Below are positions 46,691-58,245 of a DNA stretch of 64,000 nt, piece by piece (the stretch's first letter is position 1; every line of letters starts with the position of its first letter). A program made the position numbers and the translations under genes. The notes beneath the pieces were generated by a model. The model worked only from the letters and a program-made list of their open reading frames with translations, had not been told where the DNA came from and searched no databases. This DNA is from Acanthochromis polyacanthus (taxonomy: Eukaryota > Chordata > Actinopteri > Pomacentridae): positions 16,193,962 to 16,257,961 of the forward strand of contig NC_067121.1 of the NCBI RefSeq assembly GCF_021347895.1, given 5' to 3'.

Positions 46691-48867
46691 TCTGTACCCA
46701 CTATCAGACCAGAATAAGATTTTTAAAGCTTCCTACCCCCACCCCTAAAAATGTGTCAAAAAACATAACACACTATGCAACACAACAATGCTGCAGCCAT
46801 TTTAGTCATAGTATACTAGACATCATCAGTAAATGAGCCACACCTGGCAACTGACTTTAAAACAGATATGGTCTGGTACCACAACTGAAAATTTCCTTAA
46901 TGGAAAGGACTAAACTCTGGTCTGTTTTTGTAGCCTGGCAACTAGTTTCCAACATATCAGCCTTAACATCATTGTACTGACCAAGTTAATTCCGAATGGG
47001 ACTACAGACACGAACAATCGATGGGTTGTGAACAAACTCCTTGGTCAGCCAGACTTCTTCTGAGGAGAAAAGAAAAACCAACTGTAAAATACTTACCCTA
47101 ATCCTCAAACGAATACAATTGCAGTTTATAGTCCAATTTCAAGGACAATTTGGACTTTCATAGATTGTTATCTCAGTATTTTTATTTCGGAGTGCATGCA
47201 TATATGTGGGGCTGTCTGTCCTGATAGGAAGGTAACACAAAAGAATGGATGATGAAATGGAGGCTCAGAAAGAAAATGGTCGAAAAAAGCCTTTTAAAAA
47301 AAAGAGGGTCTTGTTTCCTAGACAAGGGGGAGAAGGTAACAGAATCTCTTTGTGAGTGAAGTCATGGGGTCTCCTGTGGGAGGGCATTGATCGGAGGTGA
47401 AACACTGAGGAAAAAGGGAGCACCTATCAGATTCTAGCCACACACAGAAACACACACTCATATGCGCACACAAACCCAAGTTTACTCATAAAAACTGTTT
47501 GCTCACACACTTTGTCAGCATGCAAGTCAAGGCACAAACTTTTTCTCCTAATCAACACCACACTCACAAACACATATACACACCACACGAGTTAGACACC
47601 GATATTCATCAGTGCTAAACTAATCAGACAAAACATCGATTCATTACATCTGTACTGTGAGAACAACATCTTTTGAGACATGCCACAATTTAACAAATAC
47701 ACGTAATGCCACAAATTAGTAACAAATTGTAATGATTTTCGATTTATTGTCAATCTCCAAATGACTGTGTGAAACAATAGCTCACATTCTTAGTTTGTGC
47801 TAATGGTTCGGCAGAAGCAGTCAGGCCATTAACACCACTATGAGTGTTTGTCTCTGAATGTGTCTCCCTAATCATGAAAAATGCTACGACACTTGCCCGC
47901 AGAATTAGAGCTATAGCTAGTGTTTGAGCTCTCTCTAAGCTGCTTGTTGCTAGGTAACCAGCATTTATCAACCACCTCTACTATTTTTTATTGTACTGTT
48001 TTACTTTTATTGCATGTCTTAAGTTGCTGCATCCTACAATTGCTACAAGGCCTGATCTACATTTGGAATATTGCCTTTTGTAGTTACTGTAACACACGCC
48101 AGATACAGTTTTATACCTCAGGCTATGATGCTGTGACACATCAATACTTAATCTTACATTATACTTGTCTTAGATGATACTCTGCATGACTGTTTTCGTG
48201 TCTGTTTGTGTGCCTGGCTCCATACGTAACTGTGTGTCCATATCTGTGTGTGTGTGGTGCAGACGGAGGCCAATACCTCATATGAAACAGAGAGCAGGCA
48301 GGTTTTATCTCTAAAGCACTGTAGAAAATGTTAGCGTTTTTGCAGAACGCTGGAAGGATTCACTCTGAGTTTATCAGTTTTCTACTATTTATATTGACAC
48401 GCTCAGAGATGCTCCTCCAGGTAAGATATATGATGGCATGAAGTATGGCCTTGTCCACAGTGAGAAGGTACTGAATGCTATTTTGTGATGAGATGGGGAC
48501 AAGGCCAAGGTGACCCTTCAGTAATATATGGGCTGCTGCTGCCAAGGCCTCCCAGGAAGGTATTTGTCATCAGAGTCCCCCAAGTGTTAGGTTGCCAGCA
48601 AATCAGGTTATCAGTCTGCTGTTTTTGTCAGGAACGGCACAAAAACACAGATTATCTTCTCAACATACTTCAGAAGCAGACACAGATGCACATACAAAAA
48701 CTAAAACACAAGCACATACACACACATAACCACACTGTCTAAGAATATTGTATTGGCATCTATTGTATTAAATCCAAATGGAGGCATGTGTTATGCATGC
48801 GTACGGTTTGTATGGATACAGAATCGCGTGACCTAAACATGTAACGGGTGACGGGACTTGATGGGAC
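46691..48867. other. No gene recognised
   Basis: AT-rich, with scattered CACA-rich patches (47445-47585, 48680-48730). Several short minus-strand frames overlap non-repetitive sequence at 47750-47971 and 48360-48545 but match nothing I know. Confidence 0.45.
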
Positions 48868-49512
48868 TCCAAAACACCCGCACAATTTAATTAATTGTTT
48901 CTTGTATGATTTCCGACGGAAAAGTCCTGATAAGTCCGCAATGGTCAATTTGTAGTAGGATTGCAATCATGTGATCATCAGCAGGCAGCTGATGTAGCGT
49001 TCCCTTGTCATAGTTAAAGTAACAACATGACAATTTCTTTCAATAACACAGAAATCTTTAACAAATCTGTGGATCCAGACTATATGCCACATCACTGCCA
49101 AAATCTAATCAGTTGGTCCTTGTGTCATCTGTGACCTTCCCTGTTTGTTTTTAAATGGTTGCATTTATATAGTGCTTTTATCCAAAGCACTTTACATGAT
49201 ACATCACATTCACCCATTCACACACACATTCACACACTGATGGCGGAAGCTGCCGCTAACCACGACCCACCAGGAGCAATTAAGGGTTCAGTGTGTTGCT
49301 CAGGGACACCTCGACATGAGCACGATGGGCCGAGGATCGAACCGGCAACCTTCCAGTTACAAGACAGCCACTCTACCCACTGAGCCATGCCGCCCCCATT
49401 TTCTGAGTAATGTTGCTAATGGACATACAGAAGGAAAACCAGACGAACAGACAAACGTGTGCCGATTGTCACATAACACAGCAAAGACTCCGCCTCCTTG
49501 GCAGAGTAATAA
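48868..49512 (+). repeat. Interspersed repeat family R1, copy E, split by a SINE
   Basis: The left part (48868-49150) has GTAGGATTGCAATCATGTGA, AACAAATCTGTGGATCCAGA and TTGGTCCTTGTGTCATCTG. The right part (49397-49512) resumes with TTTTCTGAGTAATGTTGC, a GACGAACAGACAAACG block, CGATTGTCACATAAC and a CTCCGCCTCCTTGGCAGAG hairpin end. The gap is filled by the SINE-like element at 49151-49396. About 25 bp of family sequence at the junction is missing. Confidence 0.85.
49151..49396 (-). mobile_element. tRNA-derived SINE inserted in repeat copy E
   Basis: On the minus strand the head at 49396 reads GGCATGGCTCAGTGGGTAGA, a good polymerase III A box, and about 40 bp on GGTTGCCGGTTCGATCC, a good B box. 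The 3' half carries the TGCTCCTGGTGGGTCGTGG, GTGAATGGGTGAATGTG and AAAGTGCTTTGGATAAAAGC blocks (minus strand) of a widespread fish repeat. The tRNA-like part lacks a clean acceptor stem and a defined anticodon arm, so it is not a functional tRNA gene. Confidence 0.8.
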
Positions 49513-49883
49513 ACTGTATGAACTTCAGTCTAACATTGATTTAACAGGGACCAAAACTTTTGGACTTATAAAAAATTGAAAGGATATTTAAAGCTCCTTC
49601 TATCAAATCCTACTTAATACATCATTATTACCCTTCCTGAGAGCTATTTATCATTGGTATGCTGAGTTTATCTTTCCCTATAGCCTGGGGCACACAGCCA
49701 CAAAGGATAATCACACCAAGACAGAACTGTGCGAACATAAATGGGAATATGTAAAATGTTGATTGAATAATGAATACGTCCGCCAGTGAGAATGTCCACC
49801 CCACATCACCGGTGAGACTGCCACTCCAAAGAGCATGAACTCTCCTGCACATCAGCAGCGGAGGTGTAGGCGGGAGCAGGGTT

Positions 49884-49928
49884 AGGTGGGTGGCTGCATA
49901 AGGTGGGTGGCTGCATAGGGTGGGTGGG
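49884..49928. repeat. 17-bp minisatellite, about 2.6 units, G-rich
   Basis: Unit AGGTGGGTGGCTGCATA at 49884-49900 and 49901-49917, then a partial third unit GGGTGGGTGG. The G-rich strand has repeated GGTGGGTGG motifs. Confidence 0.9.
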
Positions 49929-52355
49929 GTGACAAATGCAGCATTATATGAGAAGAGGCAGGAAGCTGCAACATGTCAGGATACAGATGCTTGCATCTCC
50001 TTCACATTACCTCTACTGATGTGTTTCCACCCACAGCTTTAATTGTGTTTGCCTCGAAATACCAGTCTCCTTGGCTGCTGCAGTGACGGCAGAACGAGGG
50101 TTAATGGAGGTGGGGGTTAGGGGGGTGGGGGTCAGGCACCTTAACTGTAAGTGCCATATGTAGTTGCTCAGGATTGTAAAAATATTATGTTACATCTGGG
50201 TTGTACATTAACATCCCATATGTTCATTACTGTATATGTTACATCTACTATCATTATATACCAGAGTAGCGCAGAGTGTATTTCCCATATTGTCAAAGTG
50301 TTCCTTGCAATCTGTGTAAAAAGTTCTCATTTTGATATTAGAATGCTATTACAATTACATCATGCTTGGTAATGTTCACTATGGCCTTGTGAAGAGCTTT
50401 GGAAATATGCCCAGTATCTTTTCAAATCTGAATTTAACCACAGCAAAACCTTCGACCAAATGCAGCAGACAGTCTGGTGAGTGAAGACAGAAAGCCCATG
50501 TTGGCCTTTTTCTCTCTAGGGATGTAAGCTGTGGCAATCTACGTAGAGCAAAAAGCCCTTTTGCAAGCAAGAGTTGACCCACAGCCAGCTAGGTGACAGA
50601 ACTAAATAAAGACAAAAGCTGTCAAGAGGCTTTGTGATGAGCAGCTGACCATACAATCGACAGACGGTTCAGTGTGCCAGGCTGTCTGAGCAGGTCATGA
50701 GCTGGTCAAGCATGTGTGTCTTTATGCATGCTTTTATGTCCCCCAACGTCCTGACCTAGGCATATGGCATGTGTTTTTTCTTGTTGCTTATGTGCAGTAG
50801 CCACGTACAGTGTCTCATTCTGCTTGTATTTTTATATCGATGGATCAAAAACAGGTCAGCAAGCATAACAATGTGTCTTCAAAATTAAATATATTTAAAA
50901 CATGAAGCACTTACTGAAGACGTCCCAGTTACACGAGTGTATGAAAAGATTGTTGCTTTATTGCTGCAGACACCTGACTTCTTTTCTTGCAATATGCACC
51001 ATTACAGTCAAGGCGTTCTCAACGGGCTTATTCTATTTGCTCTCCAAAGGTAATAGAAATTGATATTGTAGTAAATAAAAGGCAGCAGATATGACAGTTT
51101 ACCACAGCTAATTCAGCACATGGCAACAAACTAGAAGGCTAAAGATATGAGGAGTAATATCATCCAGAAAGTGGGACACAGCTCTGGAGTCATGGAATAC
51201 ATCTAAGAGGCTTTGGGAGATCCTATTAAACACGGCTTCGTGACACCTGCTCCTCTCGGCTTTGACCAGGAAACGACTGCCTGTGCTGACCTGTATCTTC
51301 ATCACACAAGCTTGAAGCGTTTCTTTTAGCACAGTCGTCCCACAATAGTAGCTCGAGGAACATACTGGAGGAGCACAGAAGCCAGTATTTCATAAGGAGC
51401 ACTAGTCTGCATGTTTGTGATCCTACATCAGAGCCTTTCTGTCTGTATGATGAAACTGAAAAACGTAATGGGGTAATGTAAAGCCCTTTTGAAATGGTGC
51501 TTTATAGAACTGGGCTGAAATGGCACTACACTGAAAAGAAATGGAGTGGGGGGGAGGGGGGCACCTTTGAAATACATGAAACTGTCAAAAGGAAAGAAGA
51601 AAAACTTTAAGAGAAGTCTTTAGTCTGTTATTGTGATTTGTCTTCTTCTTTGGGTCTCTATGATTCTATTGAGCTCAGCTTTCTTGACTAAAAAACCTTG
51701 ACGGACCCCCCTTTGTTCTGTATTTACATTTTAAAATACTCGCATAAAAAAGAATAAACTCTAAACTAAACTCTGAATTTGCAATACATCAAGGTGCGTG
51801 AGCTGCGTTTGCTGAACTGAAACACTCTTAACTGTTCTGATTTTTCAGTATAGTTAATAATAGCTCAGACCTCACCTGCTCAGCTGTAACAGTATTGTCT
51901 TGCTATTTGCTTATTTACTGCTTGCACAGTAGTCATTTTTCTACTTGATATTTTGATATTCTTTTTGCCATACTTTGCTAATCTCTGTTAGCAAACCAGT
52001 CTCCCATGGGGCATGTGCATGAGCTTTGCACACAAACATGCTCTGTTTATTCCACAAACACTATTATGAAAATTGTCTTGAGGAAGCATGGTTGAAAATG
52101 CAGAAGTCCGTATATTGAATGGAGTACGATGGGGTTAAGGGTGTGATGATGTGACTGGGAACAAATAGGATGGCGGGCTCAATGTCATCAATGTCTGACG
52201 TAATTGAACCAATGACATATTGATCTTTGGGTTAATGAAGACAAAGCACACAAGAGGTAGGGTGCTTAAATCCACCGTGGTTAATTCTTAGGAATCCTAG
52301 CATGAATCTCAATACACTTACTGTGCAGAGGATGAGTGAGAATGAGAAAAATATA

Positions 52356-52358
<3 letters not shown>
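49929..52358. other. No gene recognised
   Basis: A G-rich patch at 50110-50135 (runs of five, six and five G) and a G run at 51547-51561. A minus-strand frame at 51108-51332 is not recognisable. Nothing else. Confidence 0.5.

Positions 52359-52440
<82 letters not shown>
52359..52440. repeat. (GT)41 microsatellite
   Basis: A perfect GT run of 82 bp, ending at the left edge of a small inverted-repeat element. Confidence 0.97.
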
Positions 52441-52441
<1 letters not shown>

Positions 52442-52714
52442 CTTGTACTTGCTACATGGTGAGTACCATTTTCTGCATTTAACTATCAAAGTGAGGACAT
52501 TTTTACAAAGTGAGGACATTTTGACCGGTCCTCACTTTGAAACAGCCATGCTTGAGGGTGAAGACTTGTTTTTAGAGAACAGGTATGAATTGAGGTTTGG
52601 TTAGGGTTAGGGTAAGGATTAAGTTTAGGCAATCAGTTGTGATAGTTAAGGTTAGGGTAAGGCTCTAGGAAATGCATTACGCCTATGGATGTCCTCACTA
52701 AGATAGAAGTACAA

Positions 52715-52718
<4 letters not shown>
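52441..52718. mobile_element. Small inverted-repeat element between GT microsatellites
   Basis: The left end has CTTGTACTTGCTAC and the reverse-complemented right end has TGTTTGTACTTCTATC. Inside are AAAGTGAGGACATTTTGACC, GGTCCTCACTTTGAAACAG and GGTTAGGGTTAGGGTAAGG blocks. This ordered set is a very common fish repeat almost always flanked by GT runs. The telomere-like TTAGGG units are part of the repeat and do not mark a chromosome end. Confidence 0.8.
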
Positions 52719-52768
<50 letters not shown>

Positions 52769-52782
52769 GCGTGTGCGTGTGT
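52719..52782. repeat. (GT)n microsatellite
   Basis: A GT run, impure at the right (GTGTGC units), flanking the right end of the small element. Confidence 0.95.
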
Positions 52783-52982
52783 CAAACCTAACCCATGAAC
52801 AGAAACAGGGAGTTCCACATACATTGTGGTCCCATGGGATATTCAGTTGGTGACGCAGAAAATGCATGAATATATTCTTGTGCTTCTGCCTAATTTGCTG
52901 CCAGGTCTGTTTTACACTGTTGGCATTGTTGCTAATACAATAAGGATTAGAAAGCTGATTAGTCCACTGGTATTGATCACAG

Positions 52983-53480
52983 AATTAGGGTCCGACCAAT
53001 TTATTAAATTGGTCGATTGCAGCCCTTTTCAAAATAATCATGATCGGCCAGAGTTTTGTAAATTAAACACAAAGATATTCTTAATTTCTCATAAAACAGT
53101 AAATGCTGTTAAGCGTCAGAGTTGCACAGAATGATGTTCTTGCGCTGTTTGCCAATGCATCCAATGCATCCAACCACCAGTAACGTACAGGAGTAAGCTA
53201 CAGCCAGACAACATTACAGGAGTGAGCTGAGCAGAGTTTGCCAACAGGTAAGTTTGAAGTCAACAATGATTCAACATATCTCCCGTTTTAGTTTAACTCT
53301 CTTTGCCGTGTGTCATGACAAGTGACGCGTGCTTTGTTGCATCGGTCATGCTTTTCATGTACATTGCATTGCTAAACCTAGCTTAAGTTACTCCCTGTCT
53401 GTTTATGTTAGCAATAACATCACTGTAGTTATGCCAACCTTGCATAGCGTTAGCTAACAGCTTAAAAATCAGTAAATGCA
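52983..53480. repeat. Probable old hAT-like repeat debris
   Basis: TTAGGGTCCGACCAATTTATT and GGTCGATTGCAGCC at 52986-53023 resemble the opening of a known vertebrate repeat type in which TTAGGGCCCGACCGAT-like ends recur. Downstream GCCAACAGGTAAGTTTGAAG looks like a splice donor, but the whole block through TTGCATAGCGTTAGCTAACA feels repetitive from other fish sequence. Evidence is recall only; ends are not defined. Confidence 0.4.
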
Positions 53481-54334
53481 GAAATACCATAAGTGTAAAA
53501 AACATTTCAGAATGCAGAATGACTGTTCATCACTGTCAGCTGTGTGTTGAAGCGCATTTAAGGAGGAGTGATGTGAATGCAGAGGGGAGGAGGTGCAGGC
53601 CCAAAAAGGTAAAATGATTTATTTTGTCAAAAAAAAAAAAACTATAACGTGACACAGGCTGTGTGATATGGAGTCTGATTAGTGTCTGACTATTTGAAAT
53701 CATTATATATTTAAAATGCAACTCTATCAAAGATTACATGCTTTGACATCTGAGAAGAGCATTTCTGGATCTTATTTTGGTTCATTCAAGTCATGACTTC
53801 ATGGCAAAAAAAAATAATGGAGTAAAGAAAATGTAATTGAACATTTCAGGGCATCAGAGGGCTGCATATATAATGTTTTGCTAGTAACTTCATTCAATCT
53901 ATTACCTGCATACAGCATATACCTATGACCAAAAGATAAAGATAAATTTGTCAGTACAAGTAGTAGCTATACTCATGCATGCTCCATAGATAGAAAAAAT
54001 GCACAGTGCTAATTTTAAATAAAACAACCCACATTACAGACATATTTGTTAGGAAAACTTTTTTTTTTACTGATGCATATTTTGTTTCTCTAAAAATAAA
54101 GGAGGCTTGTGAAAAGACTGCTACCTTAGTGTTTTTTTTCCTTTCCGCTCACAATTGCCAGTTTACAACTTTAAAGAAAAAAAAATACCTGTAACCTACC
54201 TCTAACTGGCAGCAACAGGAAGTACAAGACAAGATATATTTCACAACTCATTTATAGAATCATTCTTTTTAAGGTTATATAATTTCTGAGAGGTTTAATG
54301 CTTTGTTGCATGTTTTTTCAAATTTGTACAACAG
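53481..54334. other. No feature recognised
   Basis: AT-rich with A and T runs (53628-53641, 54059-54068, 54132-54140, 54175-54185). Confidence 0.5.
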
Positions 54335-54660
54335 GAATGGGCTGCTGTGAGAGTAGAACAATGTCAGAAGCTGGTGGAGAGCTGCAGCCAAGACGCATGG
54401 CTGCAGTCATCAGAAGCAATGGTCATGCAATCAAATATTAACTCTTATGTGTATCATGGGAGTAAAATGGAAAGGAAAACATGGAATGCCTAAAAGCACT
54501 GTTTTTGGCAGTACAGTGCCATAGTTACTGATGCAAGAACTTAAATGATTTTGGTTAGCATCAAGAAAACCATAGAAAATGGCTAGATTTTAGCTCTTAA
54601 ATTAAACTCTTAGGAGTGATCTTTGTTGTTATCATAGACAAATTACTTCTCGAACAATTG
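54335..54660 (+). pseudogene. Tc1-like transposase C-terminal fragment, family T2 copy 1
   Basis: The sequence begins CAACAGGAATGGGCTGCTGT and encodes QEWAAV, then in shifted frames EQCQKLVESCSQDAWLQSSE-like residues, the C-terminus of a Tc1-like transposase, followed by the element's 3' region. It matches the reverse complement of 57650-57965 through most of its length. The terminal inverted repeat is lost. Non-functional. Confidence 0.8.
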
Positions 54661-54947
54661 AACATGGTTTAGAAGGATAATGATGTTAACAGAGCCCAAC
54701 TTTTTGAACATTATTGTAACATTATACAACTAATACTGTCCCATCAACATAGTCAATCAAAAACAAAGCTATAGCCGAAAACCCTGGATTATGGAAGGGC
54801 TTCAAATTGCCCATAACAAGAAAAACATCTTCCATAGAGGATTTATAAAGAAGAGATGAAAACAGATAAAAGATATATAAGAATAGAATAATGAATTTTA
54901 TGAGAGTTCTTAAGAAAGAATATTATCTGTTGATGTTTATAAGTAAT

Positions 54948-55075
54948 CCCTGTAACAGACTGGCAACCTGTCCAGGGTGTCCTCTGCCTTCGCCCAAGTC
55001 AGCTGGGATAGGCTCCAGCACCCCCCACAACCCTAGTGAGGATAAAGCGGTGTATAGAGAATGGATGGATAGATG
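54948..55075 (+). mobile_element. SINE-like repeat, 3' fragment
   Basis: CAACCTGTCCAGGGTGTCCT, CAGCTGGGATAGGCTCCAGC and AGCGGTGTATAGAGAATGGA appear in order and end in the tail ATGGATGGATAG. This is the tail half of the repeat at 26251-26503, in the opposite orientation; the tRNA-like head is missing. Confidence 0.75.
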
Positions 55076-57180
55076 TTTATAAGTATGTGGAAAAAACTTA
55101 TGGACTGGATGATCTATTAACCAATTTTTAAAAAAAGAAAGAAAAAAGACTGCTTAAAAAATAGAATAATTTAGTTATAAAGTAAATGTGTTTTGGAGTT
55201 TCCAAAGAGGTACAAAAGCAAAAGGCTTGATGCAAACAGGAAACAGTAAAATATGAGATGTACAGATATGTAGCAGGGAGGAGCTTATATGTTAAACTTC
55301 ATCCTATTTGTCTCCAGACATCAATGTAGGTTTTACATTTGGTTCAGTTGTCTTTTTTTGCATGTCTGAAATAAATCAAATGAAATGATCAGCATTATTT
55401 ACTTCACCTGTGAGTGGTCATAGTGTTTTGACTCATCCTTGCACGTGTCTCTCTTGTTTCCCTACTCTGTTTGTGGCACTCAGAATTAAGTTCCACACAG
55501 CTCTGCATTAAGCTGAGCGCCTATGAAAAGACAAATCTTTAAAAATATGTCAAATGCACATGACTTCATTCATTTTTTAAAAAGCCTCTGTAGTTTCACT
55601 CAGCTAGTGAGGAATATGTATTGAGTGAGTGTATGTGCATGCCATATCAAATATCACCAGTTCACCCAATAAGTACTATTGAATATAATGTTATTTCTAT
55701 CAGTAGGAATCAAGGCCAAAATGGCAAATATAATACCTAAGTTTGTATTGATTTTCAATACACAGGAATGGTGAAACTGTGATTTTATGGCTACCCTTTA
55801 CAAGAAAGCACTTCTTAGAACTGAAGAGTGAGTGCCTCCATCTCCACAATACTGTTCTGTCCACATTTTAACACACAGCTCCTGTCACTATCTAAGAGCT
55901 GGCCAGTGAAGAAAGTGCCACAGAGAGCGACCGTCCATGGAATCCCCCTGCAGCAGGAGCGATGAGACAGAGATGAATCACGGCAATGTCCAGTCCTGCA
56001 GCTTTCAGCAGGGATCAGCCCACGACTTATTCCCCTCCTTGTGTGACTTCAGCAGGAGCACGACCTTCAGAGATCACAAATCTTGCAAGTGTCACCAGTC
56101 ATTAACCAAAGCAATATGTCCCAAGTCCTCTTGCTGTGGTTAAGTCCACAGTAGTTTACAGACACAGCCCTAATAGCCAATGTCGAGCTCCCTCATTGTA
56201 CATCTGTCTTTTTCAAGTCATGTAGTGGCAGTAAAATGGTGTGTAATCTATGACCTCTAGACAGCCATCACCATGAAGCAATATAGAGCAGAAAAAGCAT
56301 TCATTTATGTTGTTTAACTTACATCAGTGCTTTGTAATTGGCTGATTTCCGCTGCATACTGCAGTAAAATTTAAGCAGCATATTGAAATATGTCACACAA
56401 TTATTTATCAAACCGCTCCTTGAGCTTCATGACCCTTCAAATATGAACAATCCTCCAAATATGTTTCATTGATAATTCATTGTAGATATTTCTAATCAAT
56501 TCATCACAGAACAGAGCAGACGTCTTGCAGATGTAAGCTGGAGCATACAACACATGGATTAAAATAAAAAGTGGGAGTTCACCAATGTCAGTAACTCTTG
56601 GTTTAGCTGAAGAAATTGCTGTCTTTCTCTTTTGTACTTTTTTAATGAACTGTTTTGGGAGAAGAGTGAAAGATAACAGCGAGCTGGATAAAAGAAAGAA
56701 AAAGAGTTATGTAATTCTATCATCAATATTAGTCACTTTGAAAGATGCAAATACAGAAAGTAAAACTGGCCTATGCATTCTGAGGCTCTCACTGTATTTT
56801 GCAATTTCACGGCAAAGGGCATCTGACGCAAACACATACACACAACTCACTGGAGCCTTTATTTCTGGGATCCAGAGACATTTTTTGAGTACTGATTCGC
56901 CTCCTCCACCTTGTGAAAGCAAAGACACGTATGTTGAGAGCCATGTCTAATCAGGGGAACGTTTGCTGAGGGTTGGATTAAGATGAGAGGGGAGTGAGGT
57001 CGACATTTTGGATGCATTTCACTGAGCTGGGCTGTGGGCAGACTCAGTTAGCCGCAGATAAACAGCCGACAGACACTACACAGTAAGACTGATTAAACCA
57101 GCAGTACATACGTGCTCAGATCTAGATCCCTGATCCACACCCATGTCAAAAGTCAGATGCAGCATATAACTCATGAATAT
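55076..57180. other. No gene recognised
   Basis: Reading frames at 55937-56143 and 56585-56950 (plus) have no recognisable family, no clear acceptor or donor, and ordinary composition. Confidence 0.5.
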
Positions 57181-57530
57181 TCATTCATCTATTATCTATA
57201 AATCGCTTAATCCTCATTAGGGTCATAGGATGCTGGAGTCTATCCCAGCTGACTTAGGGTGAAGGCAAGGCAATTTATGTAGCCCTGGACAGGTTACTAG
57301 TCTGTCACAGGGCTACATAAATAAACAAGCACACTCACATTCACGCCTACTGACAGTTTAGAATTACTAATTAACCTTAGCATGTTCTTGGACTGTGGGA
57401 AGCAGCTGGTGAGAACCCACTCATGCACAGGGAGAACATGCAAACTCCATGCAGAAAGATGCCAGGCCCAGGCCGGGATGTGAACCAGGGACCTTCTAGC
57501 TGCAAAGCAACAATTCTAATAACAGTGCCA
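57181..57530 (-). mobile_element. tRNA-derived SINE-like repeat, copy 2
   Basis: Plus-strand blocks run in the family's order: TCATCTATTATCTATAAATC, GAGTCTATCCCAGCTGACTT, TTGGACTGTGGGAAGCAGC, GCACAGGGAGAACATGCAAA and CCAGGCCGGGATGTGAACCA. The last, on the minus strand, is a B-box-like GGTTCACATCCCGG. The extreme head (A box) is degraded. A 19-bp TAGCCCTGGACAGGTTACT to GGGCTACATAAATAAAC region shows a local rearrangement near 57280-57330. Confidence 0.75.
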
Positions 57531-57573
57531 ACTGCAAAAGTTAAAGTCTTTTAACATTAGCAGGCCTCTTCTA

Positions 57574-58070
57574 GTCATGGAAAAAATTATTAGACCACCC
57601 TTGTTTTTTCCAATTTCTTGTTCATTTTAAGGCCTGGTACCACTAAATGTACATTTGTTTGAACAAATACAATGATAAAAAATAGCTCATAAGAGTATAA
57701 TTTAAGAGATGATATCTAGATGTTTTCCATGGTTTTCTTGATAATTACCAAAATCTCTTAAGTTCATACATCAATAACTATGCCACTGTACTGCCAAAAA
57801 CAGTGCTTTCTTTTCTGTCTGTCTTAGTCACGATACACACAGGAGTAAGTACTTGATTGCATAACCATTGTTTCTGATGACTGCAGCCGTGTGTCTTGGC
57901 TGCAGCTCTCCACCAGCTTCTGACATTGTTCTGCTGTCACAGCAGACCATTCCTGTTGCACAAATTCAAACAAATTTGCTTTGTTTTCGGACTTGTGGAT
58001 CTCCATTTTGCATCTGATGATTTTCCACAGGTTTTCAATTGGATTTAGATCTGGTGATTGAGCAGGTCAA
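57574..58070 (-). pseudogene. Tc1-like transposon 3' end with transposase C-terminus, family T2 copy 2
   Basis: The terminus GTCATGGAAAAAATTATTAG follows a TA (57572-57573) and is a known Tc1-like end. On the minus strand, from about 58060, the frame reads P-stop-P then [20 protein letters not shown] and ends with NLFEFVQQEW, SAVTAEQCQKLVESCSQ. The catalytic glutamate in NPIE is present, and a TGA replaces the tryptophan before the SPDLNP motif. The rest of the gene and the other terminus are missing. Inactive. Confidence 0.9.
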
Positions 58071-58169
58071 GGCATGGTTCCAATGTTCTGTTTCAACTGT
58101 TGTAATTGTTTTCTAACTTGTATACTATGTATATGGTCATACTGAGGTTTGTGGGTTGTCTGGTGTTAA

Positions 58170-58245
58170 CACGCTACTGTAACAAAGTAATTTCCTGTAA
58201 AGGATCAATAAAGTATTTCATTCTTCTATCCTAACCCCGAGCCAT
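58170..58245 (+). repeat. LINE-type 3' tail
   Basis: AGTAATTTCCTGTAAAGGAT then CAATAAAGTATTTCATTCTT fits the GGATCAATAAAGTAT-type end of fish non-LTR elements. No upstream coding sequence is visible. Confidence 0.6.

Noticed and set aside
49330..49396. Possible tRNA gene on the minus strand
   Set aside because: A and B boxes are present, but no complete cloverleaf or clear anticodon arm, and it continues into a SINE body.
51108..51332. Minus-strand 74-codon frame with mixed, non-repetitive residues
   Set aside because: No motif or splice context; length is within chance for this window.
52598..52618. Interstitial telomere-like TTAGGG units
   Set aside because: Only two or three units, and they are a standard part of the small fish element lying there.
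52232..52867. Frames with long His-Thr or Cys-Val runs
   Set aside because: Translations of GT/AC microsatellites.
53190..53260. Strong donor-like CAACAG|GTAAGT on the plus strand suggesting an exon
   Set aside because: The surrounding block looks repetitive and hAT-derived; no open frame or other exon signals support it.
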